Positions 1 to 64,000 of a DNA stretch of 64,000 nucleotides are shown here, in pieces. The notes beneath the pieces are model-generated. The model was not told the DNA's origin. It saw only the letters and a list, made by a program, of their open reading frames with translations, and searched no databases. The stretch comes from Protula sp. h YS-2021. Taxonomy: Eukaryota > Annelida > Polychaeta > Sabellida > Serpulidae. Each line of letters starts with the position of its first letter. The stretch's first letter is position 1. The stretch lies in NCBI GenBank assembly GCA_949752745.1, contig OX457025.1:48721601-48785600 (forward strand). The letters are read 5' to 3'. The translations under genes and the position numbers were made by a program.

Positions 1-180
1 CTAATTACGGGACATACGTCAAAAGTTGACAGAACCGTCCAACCTAACCAAGAAACAAATCGATAAAGTTTGAAGTCGATCCGACGTTTCATTCTCGAGA
101 TATCTTGCACACAACACTTTGTTCACAAGACTGACACACACACACACACACGTACACACATACACACAGAACGTACAAAC

Positions 181-222
181 ACTATATGTCTCCCCTTGGT
201 TGGGAAGACATAATTATAGGGT
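181..222 (+). repeat. Core-repeat element terminus (hairpin)
   Basis: GTCTCCCCTTGGTTGGGAAGAC is an imperfect GC hairpin followed by ATAATTA. The same architecture (tetranucleotide run or CA run, hairpin, T/A-rich end) closes the other core-repeat elements in the window. Confidence 0.45.
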
Positions 223-3129
223 GAACGGAGAAACCTACCAATTTTAACAAAATATGTATTTGGTAAAAGACCTGAGCAACATTTTCATGAAATTTAAAAG
301 CAATCGGGCCAGCTCTGTGGTACAAGCAGCAATGATGAAGTGTTAAGTAGTAGCATTTGTGATTTTTCCTCAAATTTTGGCGTTTTTTGACAAAAAACTT
401 CACAAATTTTTAACAAAATTTCCAAAAATAAAATACAAGCCTGAGGGAGGCATTTCAATGAAACATTTCTGTAAGGTTTCAAATCGATCGTATCAGATTT
501 ATAGAAATAGTAGCATTTTGTTATGCCAGTAGCATTTTGTTATACCAATATTTTAAAGAATTTTGTAGTTAGCCAAAAATATTGAAAGCTCTACAGGGAA
601 CTGGTTAGGAAAAAATCTCCTGCCAAATTAAAAAAACAACCGGGTTAGAAATGTAAGAAGTGTTACATTTACAAAGATATTTACACAGTCGGCTGAGCTG
701 AAATAGACATATAAATATATTCTAAACATTTTTAAATAACTGAATGATATCTTAAACTAATGGTGAATTATACTATAGTTATGTTTAAATACATTAGAAA
801 TGCCAGCACATTAATGAGATATCTATAAAATATAACCAGTCTAGCTAGTTGTATTTCCCTAATTTCGCCCCCGCATATCTCTATTGCCAAGTCAACAAAC
901 AGCGTGATACAAAACACTGTTATTGTGAAGTGGAAGACCAGTTTCACACGTGTGAACGTTCTTCATGAGTGTTGAAGCTTGAAGAATTTCGTAAATATCT
1001 AGTAGGACAATTAGGGGTAGGATGCCACTTTAAGGGAATGGGATTTATCGATGGGTGTTGCCCCGAGATAATCCCAAGCCCGAGATAAAGCAGTTCGGCA
1101 CCATACCTTTACCACACTGCCAGTCAACTCGAAGTGGACCGCTTTTAGATTATACACAAAGAAGTTATTTGATTTTTCCACTGGTCAACCTTATATTAGA
1201 GAAGGGCTATAAGTCGTGGACTTTGGGCATATTCTAATGTACTGATATGAGGTCACGAAATGACCTGACAGCAGCACATTGTATAATATGTCCGAAATCT
1301 AAGACGAGTAGTCTATGTAATCTAAATTTGATGTTCACTACATTGCAAATTGTAAGGTGTGAAAATTAATGTGCTACCAGTGTTATGAGTTCATTAAGTT
1401 GGTGGATTCTGACAGGAACATATGTGTTTTAACACAACACTGTTCGATGAGTAAAGTAACTTCAACTTGAAAAATTTCTCAAGATTTAATACAGATAGGC
1501 ATAGTATGTGTTGTGCAATAAACAACTCAAAGAAACATACGGCTACATGCGAAACGCATTCATGCCGCATAAGGAGCAGAATTAGAACAGTCTCTGCCGG
1601 CCATCTTTTAATTTCTTTCTTTAAAAATTATCCGGCCAACGCCCAAACCTTTGCTAAATTTGTTCACCAGGCGATTTTTATTTTCTCCTGTAAAGTATGT
1701 TAAATGATGGGAGCGAGAACGCCGAAAGGATTGAACGAAACCATGATGTGCTCTGAATTGCTACTTTCACCACTAGTTCTGTCAACCGGGTAATTTTTCT
1801 CCGGGGGTGGGGGCGCAAAACAAAACAAATCGCAACGTAATGGAATATGAGATTGAGATGCGTTAAACGCACAACAGATTGTAAAGCAATTTTGCAAACA
1901 ACGTTGGATATACAGAATCTTCAGTTGATTCAACAGCATAATCACCATACCAATGACCGTTATGGTAACAAAGCCCCGTTCCCCGATGAAAGAACAAGCT
2001 AAGGGCAGTTTCGATAAGCCCAGCCAGATTTTAACCCAGACTTTGAGCGAAACTGACGTCAACGCGAGAGCCGAGCTTGGATAAGAAGTAACGTTGAAAC
2101 GCGGAATTCGCCGTAAGAGACACGTGTGCTCTCCGTTGCAAGCGCGACTTCACCAGTCGTGTTCAGACCGCAGGGATGGAAACAATACAGGACACAACAT
2201 CAGATGGAAACCGCAGGCAAATGTCGCGGATCGTGCGTAAAACTTGCACAAGTGTTGTGGCCCAAGGTGCCTTGAACAGATAAGTTAACTCAGATAATGT
2301 GTCCAAATTGTAAGCCTGGATAACTGTGAAAATGTAGTTTAGTGAGATGTGCGTTCTAGAACAGACAGATTACTGAGTAATCAAAATATTTAAGGATTCA
2401 TATAGTTTCAAAGGTGAACTGTTTGATCAAGTAAAATAATGTGGTACAGATGAACTTTCTCTTATTTGTGTTGCCATGGTGTCCGATTTTACACATTGCC
2501 ATTTTATCGCTTGCCTTATGACCGATGCCATTTTACCCGCTAGGCACTATGCTATAAGGGGAATTTTAAACAGTGAAAAGCTTAACTGGAAACTTAATAT
2601 TGTGTCGGTGCTGTGTGCAAACAATTCCAGGTGCAAACAAACCCCTCTTACACTATACAAGTCTTACGCTGAGACTTAATCCCCTGATGCATCTGCTGGA
2701 TTTTTTAGCAGAGGTGAAAAGCAAACAAATTTGCGAGATGAAAAGCAAACAAATTCGCGAGACTATGTTTACCAATGTTCGTTAGACAATACAAACACCA
2801 TGTTGCGATTCAGATTCTATAATCTAACATCAGAGACCAGTGGGTTTCATATCTGTCTGTGCGTTTTATTACCAAGTTGAGCATTTGATATAACGCTTCG
2901 ACTTAACTTTTTAATTGCAGTCACTGATTAAAGAGCTTTTCACCACCAGAGAACTTTGTAAATGTAATTTCTGCCTTCAATTCAATATCTTCCAGCACGT
3001 TGGGGTTTTATGGCATTCACTATGCACGTGACAACAGACCCGAAGGGGTTTCTTAGCACGTGGGTAATTTAGCGCACCCAGCACCCAACACTATGCTGGT
3101 GGAAGTGAATACGCTTTCAATCATAAGTA

Positions 3130-3890
3130 GGTCACTTTCTATTGTTGTAACAGGTTTTGTTTTCTAAGTCAAAACCTGTTTGAAATCGAGGCTGTAAAAA
3201 AGAAAACCGTTTGGTTTTTATTTTTATTTCCACATGCCTCTTCCTCCGACACGAAACGAAATCTTGTACTTTCCTCACAGTCACTGTTGTCTTCAAACTT
3301 TGGATACTCATTTTCCGTGTCGTTTTCAAATATATTTGTGCCGATCAGGTCAAGAGAGCAGTCAATCTCGGGTTTATCATTAATCCCCTCGGTATCGATT
3401 TGTGACAGAATTTTGTCCAGTGAATCATCACAACTTACATTTTCTTGATTTGTTTCGATTTGTGAAATAAAAATGTCCGTGGAATCAGCACTATCACTTT
3501 GATTTAGAACCTGTGTTAAGTCGCCATAAAAAAACTGACAAAATCAGCACCACTTTCGATATCTTACGTATTATCCATTTTGTTGTTGGCCGTTTAGCCG
3601 CCTGTTAGAAAAGTCGATGAAATTGATTCTACGTCAACTTTTTATAACGTGAAAGCAGCTTTTGATGTATTTCACACTTGTTAATTATTGAATTAGCATT
3701 TGTCCAAAGTTTCGCACGCGAACAAAGGGAGGTTTTGACTGACCACTTCTTGCTTGGAGAAAGTTCCCTACTAATGATTGAAAAACGGCAAATAATTCGA
3801 ACACAGGTTTTGATTGGATTTTCAAAACCTGCGAGCTTCGCCATTAGGTTTTGAAAAACCAGTCAAAACCTGGTTCTCATTATTTACCTT
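3130..3890. repeat. Dispersed 'AAAACCTG' repeat
   Basis: The text around 3130-3240 (CTATTGTTGTAACAGG, AAGTCAAAACCTGTTT, GTTTGGTTTTTATTTTTATT) recurs in inverted form at 33635-33710. A related end, CAAAACCTGGTTCTCATTAT, is at 3872-3891 and at 49067-49086. It is an interspersed repeat of unknown class. Confidence 0.5.
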
Positions 3891-4676
3891 ATTCGTCATG
3901 TGTACACGTGTGTGTGCATGCGGTGTTGTTTACAAGGCAAGAGGCAGCTAGAGTTCAATTTTGTTAACAAAAATGTTGTTAAAACTGCTCAGAAAAGCCG
4001 TTTGTTTTTCTCTTTCTTTTTTGTGAGAAAAAATATGGAATATGGAACTTGTCAAACCGCAGACCGTGGCTTCATTGACATGAAATACGAAAGGGGTGCG
4101 GTATGGGATATATTCCACTGAGAGTTTAATGCAGCGTGGTATAATAGATGTTAACTTTTTAAAGTGAACATTAGGGCATGCTGAGAACTTTAAAAATTGT
4201 GACCTTTAGGTCAATATTTCTCAAAGGTCACCATAACTAGAATTCTCTCAAAATCAGTCAATGTCTAGTTTCATTAATGTTCCACACAGAACAGATTCCA
4301 GGAAACTGGAAAACTGGAAGTGCCTCCTGGTCAGTGTTAAGGACATATTGGCTTTCTGGTGTCCGTCCATTAGGCCTACGCTCCACGAGTGGGACGTGGG
4401 CTTAACCAACAGGAACCGGCTTTCTTGAATAAACATGAAATCTTATTGACCAGTAACCGGTTAATTATGTCTTCACTTTGACTTGATCTGGGCAAATGCA
4501 TGGTTTTTTTACATGATACAATTGGCGTCTTGAACACAAACAGCTGCAATATCTATCAATTCTGCGTTCCAGTCAACACTGAAAAATTCATGTAATAATA
4601 TAAAATGTTGATATAAATTATACAACGTATCAAAATAATTTTCAAAGCTTTATTCAACAATGTGAAAAGTGCCAAC

Positions 4677-58950
<54,274 letters not shown>

Positions 58951-58967
58951 TACTTAGTGTGTTTCTT
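58951..58967 (-). other. 5' UTR end of the CYFIP-like first coding exon, with acceptor
   Basis: A pyrimidine-bearing acceptor, CGCCTTTCAG|AAGAAAC, ends at 58968, 17 bases before the ATG. It implies at least one upstream non-coding exon, which I could not find. The in-frame TAA lies in these 17 bases. Confidence 0.5.
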
Positions 58968-59214
58968 CTGAAAGGCGCCGATCTCCAAAACCTGAAAAAG
59001 AACATTTAACCATCTATGACACAAAACAACGTTCATGTGCAAAACGAATGATTTTTAATTTCAAAAGTTTTACATGGGCTCCTTGTTTATTAAAATAAAA
59101 CATGGCTAAAATATACTTGACCTGACATTTTCGTTGAAATAATGTTAAAACTTGATCAATGGCCATGCTAAATATAAAAAAAAACTGGAAATGGGCCGGC
59201 ATCTAGAAAATGGT

Positions 59215-59830
59215 TGGAGATAGAGCAATTTTGAGCTTATTTCGATCCTTTCGGCTTAAAAGACGATATGTAAGGGGTACCTCGGTGACCTTGACCTCCT
59301 TGGTCATGGTCAAGGTCAAAACTGTAAGGGAGTGACGGTTAGCTCAGTCGGTAGAGCGTTGGTCTTGCAATCATAAGGTCCCTAGTTCGAAACCAGCCAG
59401 GGGTGGAAAGCGGAAGATTGGCTTTCGCTCAAATTGCCTTAGCTAAACGACTGCACAAGTCACCACCACGGAATTCCAAATTAGCACAAATGAGTCTTCC
59501 AGCCATCCCTTTTTTTAAGTGGCCTATTATCTCGAAAACAGTTAGAGACAGAGCGATTTTCAGCTGATTTTCTACCCTTTGAACCTAAAATGCGATAGGC
59601 AAGTTGACTATTATCTCGAAATCAGATGGACTTTGCTCTTTTCGGTCATGGTCAATGTCAAAAACCTGAAGTTGGCCATTATCTCGAAAACGGTTACAGA
59701 CAAAGCTATTTGGAGCATATTTTCGAGCATTTCGAACTAAAAAAAGAGAAGTTGGAGCTTTCTCGGTGACCTTGTACCTTGGTGACCTTGACCTCCTCGT
59801 TCATGGTGAGTTCTGAATTTTAAAGGTTCA
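59215..59830 (-). repeat. Dispersed 'GACCTTGACC' repeat, block 5, interrupted by a SINE
   Basis: Four or five units contain GGTGACCTTGACCTCCT, GGTCATGGTCAAGGTCAAAA and TTATCTCGAAAACAGTTAGA. A tRNA-like SINE splits the first unit at about 59328-59518. Confidence 0.7.
59328..59518 (+). mobile_element. tRNA-derived SINE
   Basis: The head resembles a tRNA. An A box (TTAGCTCAGTCGGTAGAG) is followed about 35 bases later by a B box (AGTTCGAAACC). The anticodon stem is degenerate and no acceptor stem closes, so this is not a functional tRNA gene. A tRNA-unrelated body (from AGCGGAAGATTGGC) and a short T-rich tail (CCCTTTTTTTAAG) complete a ~190-bp SINE inserted in another repeat. Confidence 0.75.
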
Positions 59831-60940
59831 GAATCGTATTTTTTGTGGCTCCCAAGTGTAATTTTCGCTAATCGGTAGCGAGAACGGTCTAGTTAAATTT
59901 GGCTATATTTATTTTTCCACAAATTAAATTTGAGACTTTAATTTTTTGTCATTACTGTGTTTTTACAGAGCCAAACATGCTAACTTATAAAAAGATCTGT
60001 CGAATTTGCGTCACTTTATTCGTTATTTGAACAACAAGGATGTGAATGACTATGGAATGCCGGTTTCACATTCATTGCCAGATTTTATATATAAATAATT
60101 ATTTTAAATATATGTCAAACTGAATTTTCGATACGTAGAACGAGAAATAAAGAAGTATTTAATGCACTTCAAAATGAAATAAACCCTTATCTGAGTTTTT
60201 AAAACCATTTTACGTGATTTTCTGTATGCATCATAACATATTTGTGAATGTGTTTCTTGTTAATATTTTTCTATATTATCTTTAAATATTTAACTCAACA
60301 TGCTGCAGTCGAATCGGCAAAACGTTTCGATAGATCAGTGCGAATTTACTTATTTTCAATGTGTGCATGTGATGTTATAGTGACAATTTCTGTTTGTAAC
60401 TTCGGAGTGTGATTTTTGCCGCTTACTTATGTTTTTGTGATGTTTTTGGCACGGACAAACAGAGCTTTAATTCATTAATACAGAGGGTAAAACACTTTTC
60501 TTATAAAGCAGTTTAATTTAGATTAGTGGAAGACCTCATTGCTTTCAACAGTCGTGGACTGGATATGTGGGATGAAGAGCACTGTTTTTTTCTGTTAAAG
60601 CTATCCATTTATTAGCCAGCTCAGTTTTTTTTCGAATATTACAGTACTGCAGCTCCTGGGATTATAGCTCGGATCAGGTAAAGGGGGGGGGGGCAGGAAG
60701 AAGGAAGAAACAGAGAAAAGGACAAAGAAAGAAAGAGTTTTTAGATACTCTTTTTCATATAATATTGCTCAAGCCGGTTGAAAATGTGTCCATATATAAA
60801 CATTATTTAGTATTTCAACTTGATAACAATTTCCTTAGAAGTCTCAACTACTAAAATGGAGAACTGTAGTATGAACCTATATATGCTTGCATGGGAGAAC
60901 TGCTGTTAACCAAAACAGGGAGACACTGAAAAAGCACGGT
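59830..60940. other. Upstream region of the CYFIP-like gene, nothing recognised
   Basis: AT-rich sequence upstream of the coding start with a G run at 60680-60690. A promoter or 5' non-coding exon for the minus-strand gene would be expected here or farther right, but none is identifiable by eye. Confidence 0.4.
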
Positions 60941-60949
60941 ACGCCTTAA

Positions 60950-61790
60950 GCGGCACTTCAACTCACGACTCCTTGCTTCGGAAGTCACAACATTAACCAC
61001 TAACCACATCCGGCCTCCACCACTTACGACTGCCCAGTTACATTGTGACGTTCGATCAATGCTGGATAGATGTCGCACTCGACGTTGGATCAGCGTCGGA
61101 TTTTGGTTGTTTGTGGAAGTCGAACCAACTTCTACCTTCCGACTTTGGACAGAATCGATTATCCGACCTCTTATCAACGTTGCGTAAAGGTTGCAAATGT
61201 AAGCCGAAACAACGTCTATCTCTCGATCCAAAATCGCCGTCAAGACAACGATGATCAGAGTGTGGTCAGCCTCCACCAAAGTACTATACTCCGTCCTATC
61301 GATCCTTACGTCATATAGTCACGCAGGATACGTATGAAGTCGATTTTCATGATTTTTATAAAAAGTGGAGGGGACATAACTTTCGTGCTCTCGAAATTCT
61401 CGTATTTTAGTCTTCGTTTCGGTCTATTGTCAAAGTGCCCATGTCCGGAAAGCAATAACACATGGATGTTGTTTTTGGCTGCGAGTTAAACGACTAAATA
61501 ACGTCGGTTTTCCGACGTCCATCCAACTTTTATTTTTCGGCGTCTGTTCACAGCTGCACCAAAGACGTTGATAATACGTCGGAGAAACTAGCAATTTGGT
61601 TGCAACCAAAAGCACTGTCTAAATACCGTTGCTTAACCAAAGCCAATCCAACATTGTGTCAAAGACATTATCAGACGATGATCTGTTGTCGCGTCCAGTC
61701 ACAACCAACGCACAACCATGGTTGTTATCATGATTTGGTTGGATCGACGTCCCAACCTCAAGTCGACGTTGGATTGATCTCAGAATGTGT
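60950..61790. repeat. 'CAACGTTGGATTGACGTC' dispersed repeat
   Basis: Words such as GACGTTGGATCAGCGTCGG, TCAACGTTGCGTAAAGGTTG and CCAACCTCAAGTCGACGTTG recur. A related copy lies at 16440-16700 (CACCTATTCAAGTCTTTGAC, GTTGAGTAGACGTTGG). No coding content is seen; the minus-strand frame at 60851-61279 is over this repeat. Confidence 0.5.
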
Positions 61791-62024
61791 ACTGAATGGA
61801 TTGACCTCAGAATGTTTGCAGGAACATTTCTGCAAAAGTTCGACGAAATCGGGCCGGATTTGTCGGAACAGTAGCATTTTTTGTTTTCTTAAATCTGACC
61901 TATATTTTGAACAAATTTTAGTTTACAAAGTGGCTGGCTGAACTATTAGATGACGCGGTGATTTAGAAAAAAAATGCAGTTTTCGGTAAATCTCATAGAT
62001 GTATTGCTTGGCACATCAAAATCC

Positions 62025-62165
62025 TATGGGACTTCTGGACGGACCGGCCAGAAATCTCATACTCCAGTGGTTCGCCTAGAAGTCCCATGAGATTTCTAGC
62101 CGGTGTGGAAGTCCCATGAGAATTCTAGCCGTCCAGCCTCCCTGCTGACTGGTCGGTCGGTCAGT
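62025..62165. repeat. 'AGAAGTCCCATGAGATTTCT' repeat, copy 2
   Basis: GGGACTTCTGGACGGACCGG, AGAAGTCCCATGAGATTTCT and ACTGGTCGGTCGGTCAG repeat the text of 44495-44650. Confidence 0.65.
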
Positions 62166-62400
62166 CAACAGGGGCGAAAATAAGATTTTGGCATAGTTTT
62201 ACGTTTCAGACCATTATGATCATTTTGTATTCAGGACTCCCCCCTCCCCGAGTGAAAATCAGATTTTGGTATAGTTTTAAGTTTCAGACCATTCTGGTCA
62301 TTTTTTCTAAATCCCTACCCAGATGCGAAATTCTGATTTTTGCATAGTTGTACGTTTCAGACCACTCTGATAACTTTTTATTTCTAGACCCCCTGTCATT
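62165..62400. repeat. ~85-bp tandem repeat, three units
   Basis: Three imperfect units share GATTTTGGCATAGTTTTACG plus TTTCAGACCATT-like text. The function is unknown. Confidence 0.65.
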
Positions 62401-62605
62401 GATGACGTCGTTTGTAGCGTCATTTATCACAATTTCAAACAAGCATAACTTCAAAACTAATGTAATTTCCATCATTTACCATCAAGACAGTGAAGTGGTA
62501 ACATCATAAAACATGGATATCCCAAATGTAGAAATGAAATGTGGATAGTGTCATGCAGTGCTGTCAAGCTAAGCTAAATTTGCAAGACATTTATCTGAAA
62601 CCTGA

Positions 62606-63990
62606 TTGCCTTTCCTAAAGAACGAGGACTTATTACTTATCGCGTTTTCTTCCATGTCTTCAACAATGCTGAACAATATGCAGATCATGCATGGTGATAC
62701 ATATACTCATGCAGCACCAATGCAAAACAAACGTATAAAAAGATTAGCTGATGACTCAGATCAAACTCCTACAAAGAAACAAAAGAAGATGCAAAGTGAG
62801 ACACAGACACAAGACGAACACCCAAAAGAAGAAACAAAGAAGGATGTAATGCAAGGGGGTAAAGGTAGAAGAACAAGCCTTGGTGGACATGCACACCGAA
62901 CATGAATCCGACTTGCTACTGGAAATGCGGCAGTAAAAAATCGCATCACATGACATTTGAAAGACAGACTAGACAATGGACTAAAAAATGGTACACTGTC
63001 GTTTTAGCTCAGTTCAAGAAAATAACAACAAATGAAGAGGGAGTGTTGACAAAACGTGGGGATAACACTCATTTGAGCACTCAGACTTTTAGAGCATTCA
63101 GTGAAATAGATATTGATAACGGTTTGCCAAATGCATTCAATGATTTGTTCAGCAAGTTTGATGAGCATGAACGTCAAGGGTTTGGATGGATGCTGGACAA
63201 GGTTCTTCAGATTGAAGTTCATACAGCTACGTTAAAACAATGCAGGCCAATCCGTTGTCAAAGACGATCAAGAATATCAAGGGTGTTATCAACATTACAA
63301 ACACAACAAGTGCTTCCTAAGGTCTACATTAGCTCATCTGCATCCATTAAATGATCACGTAAATGAGCATTACAAGTACTAACCGTCTGAGCATGAGGTG
63401 AATGTGAATGTGGAAGATACATCATTTGCAACACCAATTCATCAAATTCCTAAATTTGGGAAGAAAAACAACATTGTAATCAATGTTTTTGATTGAGAAA
63501 ATCAAGTTGTGGTTCACATTCACATTAGTCACAGGAGTCAATATGATAGTGACACTGCAATCAACTTACTGCTCATCAGTGACAATGGGAAGAGACATCA
63601 TTGCCTGATTAAGAACTTTAGCCGATTCATCACGCATCGCACAAAACACCATGGAACGTTTTACTGCTTATTGTCCGCCAGCGTTTATGGGACAAGACCT
63701 TTTGGACAAACATCGTGCAGAGGATACAATCAAAGGCATTACATCGATTCAAGGGCATTGCAAAACAACAAAAGGCATCCTTTGTCCTTTGTCTGACTTT
63801 GAATGCTGTACAGAGAAATGAGGATAGGAAACAGTTAGCTCAAGCTACTCATTGCTACATTTGTCATGAATTGATGGGAGTGGATCGTGTGCGAGATCAT
63901 GATCACAGTGGAAAATAAAGTAGAGCAGCCCATAGTGAATGCAACCTACAGTTTCGCTTAAGAAAGGAACAGCAAGAAAAATGGGATTCA
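62606..63990 (+). pseudogene. Polinton/Maverick-type DNA polymerase B, N-terminal region, broken
   Basis: Plus-strand pieces resemble the N-terminal part of polymerases carried by Polinton (Maverick) elements. A Lys/Gln-rich leader lies at 62606-62905. FDEHERQGFGWMLDKVLQIE follows at about 63150-63225. INLLLISDNGKRHHCLIKNF follows near 63560-63625. A zinc-knuckle/HNH-like CYICHELMGVDRVRDHDHSG follows at about 63853-63912, then a SECNLQF-type tail. Frameshifts and stops (near 63290-63360, 63496, 63650 and 63916) break it. The exonuclease and polymerase motifs would lie beyond 64000. Confidence 0.75.
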
Positions 63991-64000
63991 TTCATCGTCC

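Larger units (their letters stand above)
1..4676. other. Left-edge intron sequence, no exon recognised
   Basis: This stretch should hold the intron after exon 15. I read both strands for the next CYFIP segment and found none. It contains a CA microsatellite (136-150), a hairpin repeat end (187-215) and copies of a repeat with the text AAAACCTGTTT/CAAAACCTGGTTCTC (3145-3260, 3835-3890). The open frames here look like chance. Confidence 0.5.

Noticed and set aside
1700..2062. 120-residue minus-strand frame
   Set aside because: No family resemblance, and its first half has no homology to the expected CYFIP C-terminal exons.
4254..4436. Minus-strand frame as the next CYFIP exon
   Set aside because: The peptide does not match the expected LLLDKRLR/NRYETLLKQRH region and there is no fitting acceptor phase.
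59336..59410. Functional tRNA gene
   Set aside because: Box A and B are present, but the acceptor and anticodon stems do not pair and a SINE body follows.

Overview
The window is eukaryotic and AT-rich, with one large intron-rich gene whose introns are packed with transposable elements and tandem arrays. The repeats point to a marine or freshwater invertebrate, most likely a bivalve mollusc. They include elements with ~165-180 bp core repeats followed by (ACGG/ACAG)n and a GC hairpin, like the bivalve 'pearl'/Helentron-associated family, plus a tRNA-derived SINE, a Polinton relic and Tc1/mariner. The organism call is an inference; the gene content alone does not fix the phylum.

The only well-supported host gene runs on the minus strand from 58.95 kb to 4.68 kb and leaves the window at the left edge. 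It is a divergent CYFIP (Sra-1/PIR121, the Rac-binding subunit of the WAVE regulatory complex). Fourteen coding exons can be assembled with good splice sites and matching phases, covering roughly human residues 10-720 of ~1250. Only the short segment around human residues 69-95 could not be placed confidently; a weak candidate lies near 51.6 kb. The first coding exon carries about 180-200 extra residues ahead of the CYFIP homology, with five polyproline stretches, in one open frame. To my knowledge canonical CYFIPs lack this, so the protein looks like a CYFIP paralogue with its own proline-rich, profilin/SH3-type arm. At the Rac1 'A site' two key residues are kept and three are changed; two WAVE-tail contact residues are kept.

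Layout. 0-4.7 kb: 3' intron sequence and repeats. 4.7-15.4 kb: exons 15 to 9, a broken Tc1-like transposase (6.35-7.13 kb), a TIR element with TTTGACCAACC repeats, ERRE-like repeats and a core-repeat element. 14-21.4 kb: five or more TIR elements with text-like subterminal repeats, two with clear target duplications. 21.5-29.6 kb: exons 8, 7 and 6, more core-repeat elements, GATATC-rich palindromic DNA and arrays of CGCCAA hairpins. 31.2-32.1 kb: a decayed non-LTR endonuclease. 34.1-40.1 kb: exons 5 and 4, a Mutator-like element with a transposase fragment, a 31-bp octamer-motif array and G-rich minisatellites split by a TIR element. 41.2-44.5 kb: a 58-bp satellite with a CRE-like motif. 45.5-51.4 kb: a 0.5-kb repeat family, exon 3, a small PC4-like reading frame with a TATA box, a TA microsatellite and a 52-bp C-rich array. 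51.8-57.8 kb: hairpin and 'CTTATGGCCGGGG' arrays. 58.2-59 kb: the PRD/CYFIP first exon. 59.2-62.5 kb: SINE and dispersed repeats. 62.6-64 kb: a broken Polinton-type DNA polymerase B.

Comparisons with human CYFIP1 rest on residue numbers recalled from memory and alignment by eye; no searches were run.
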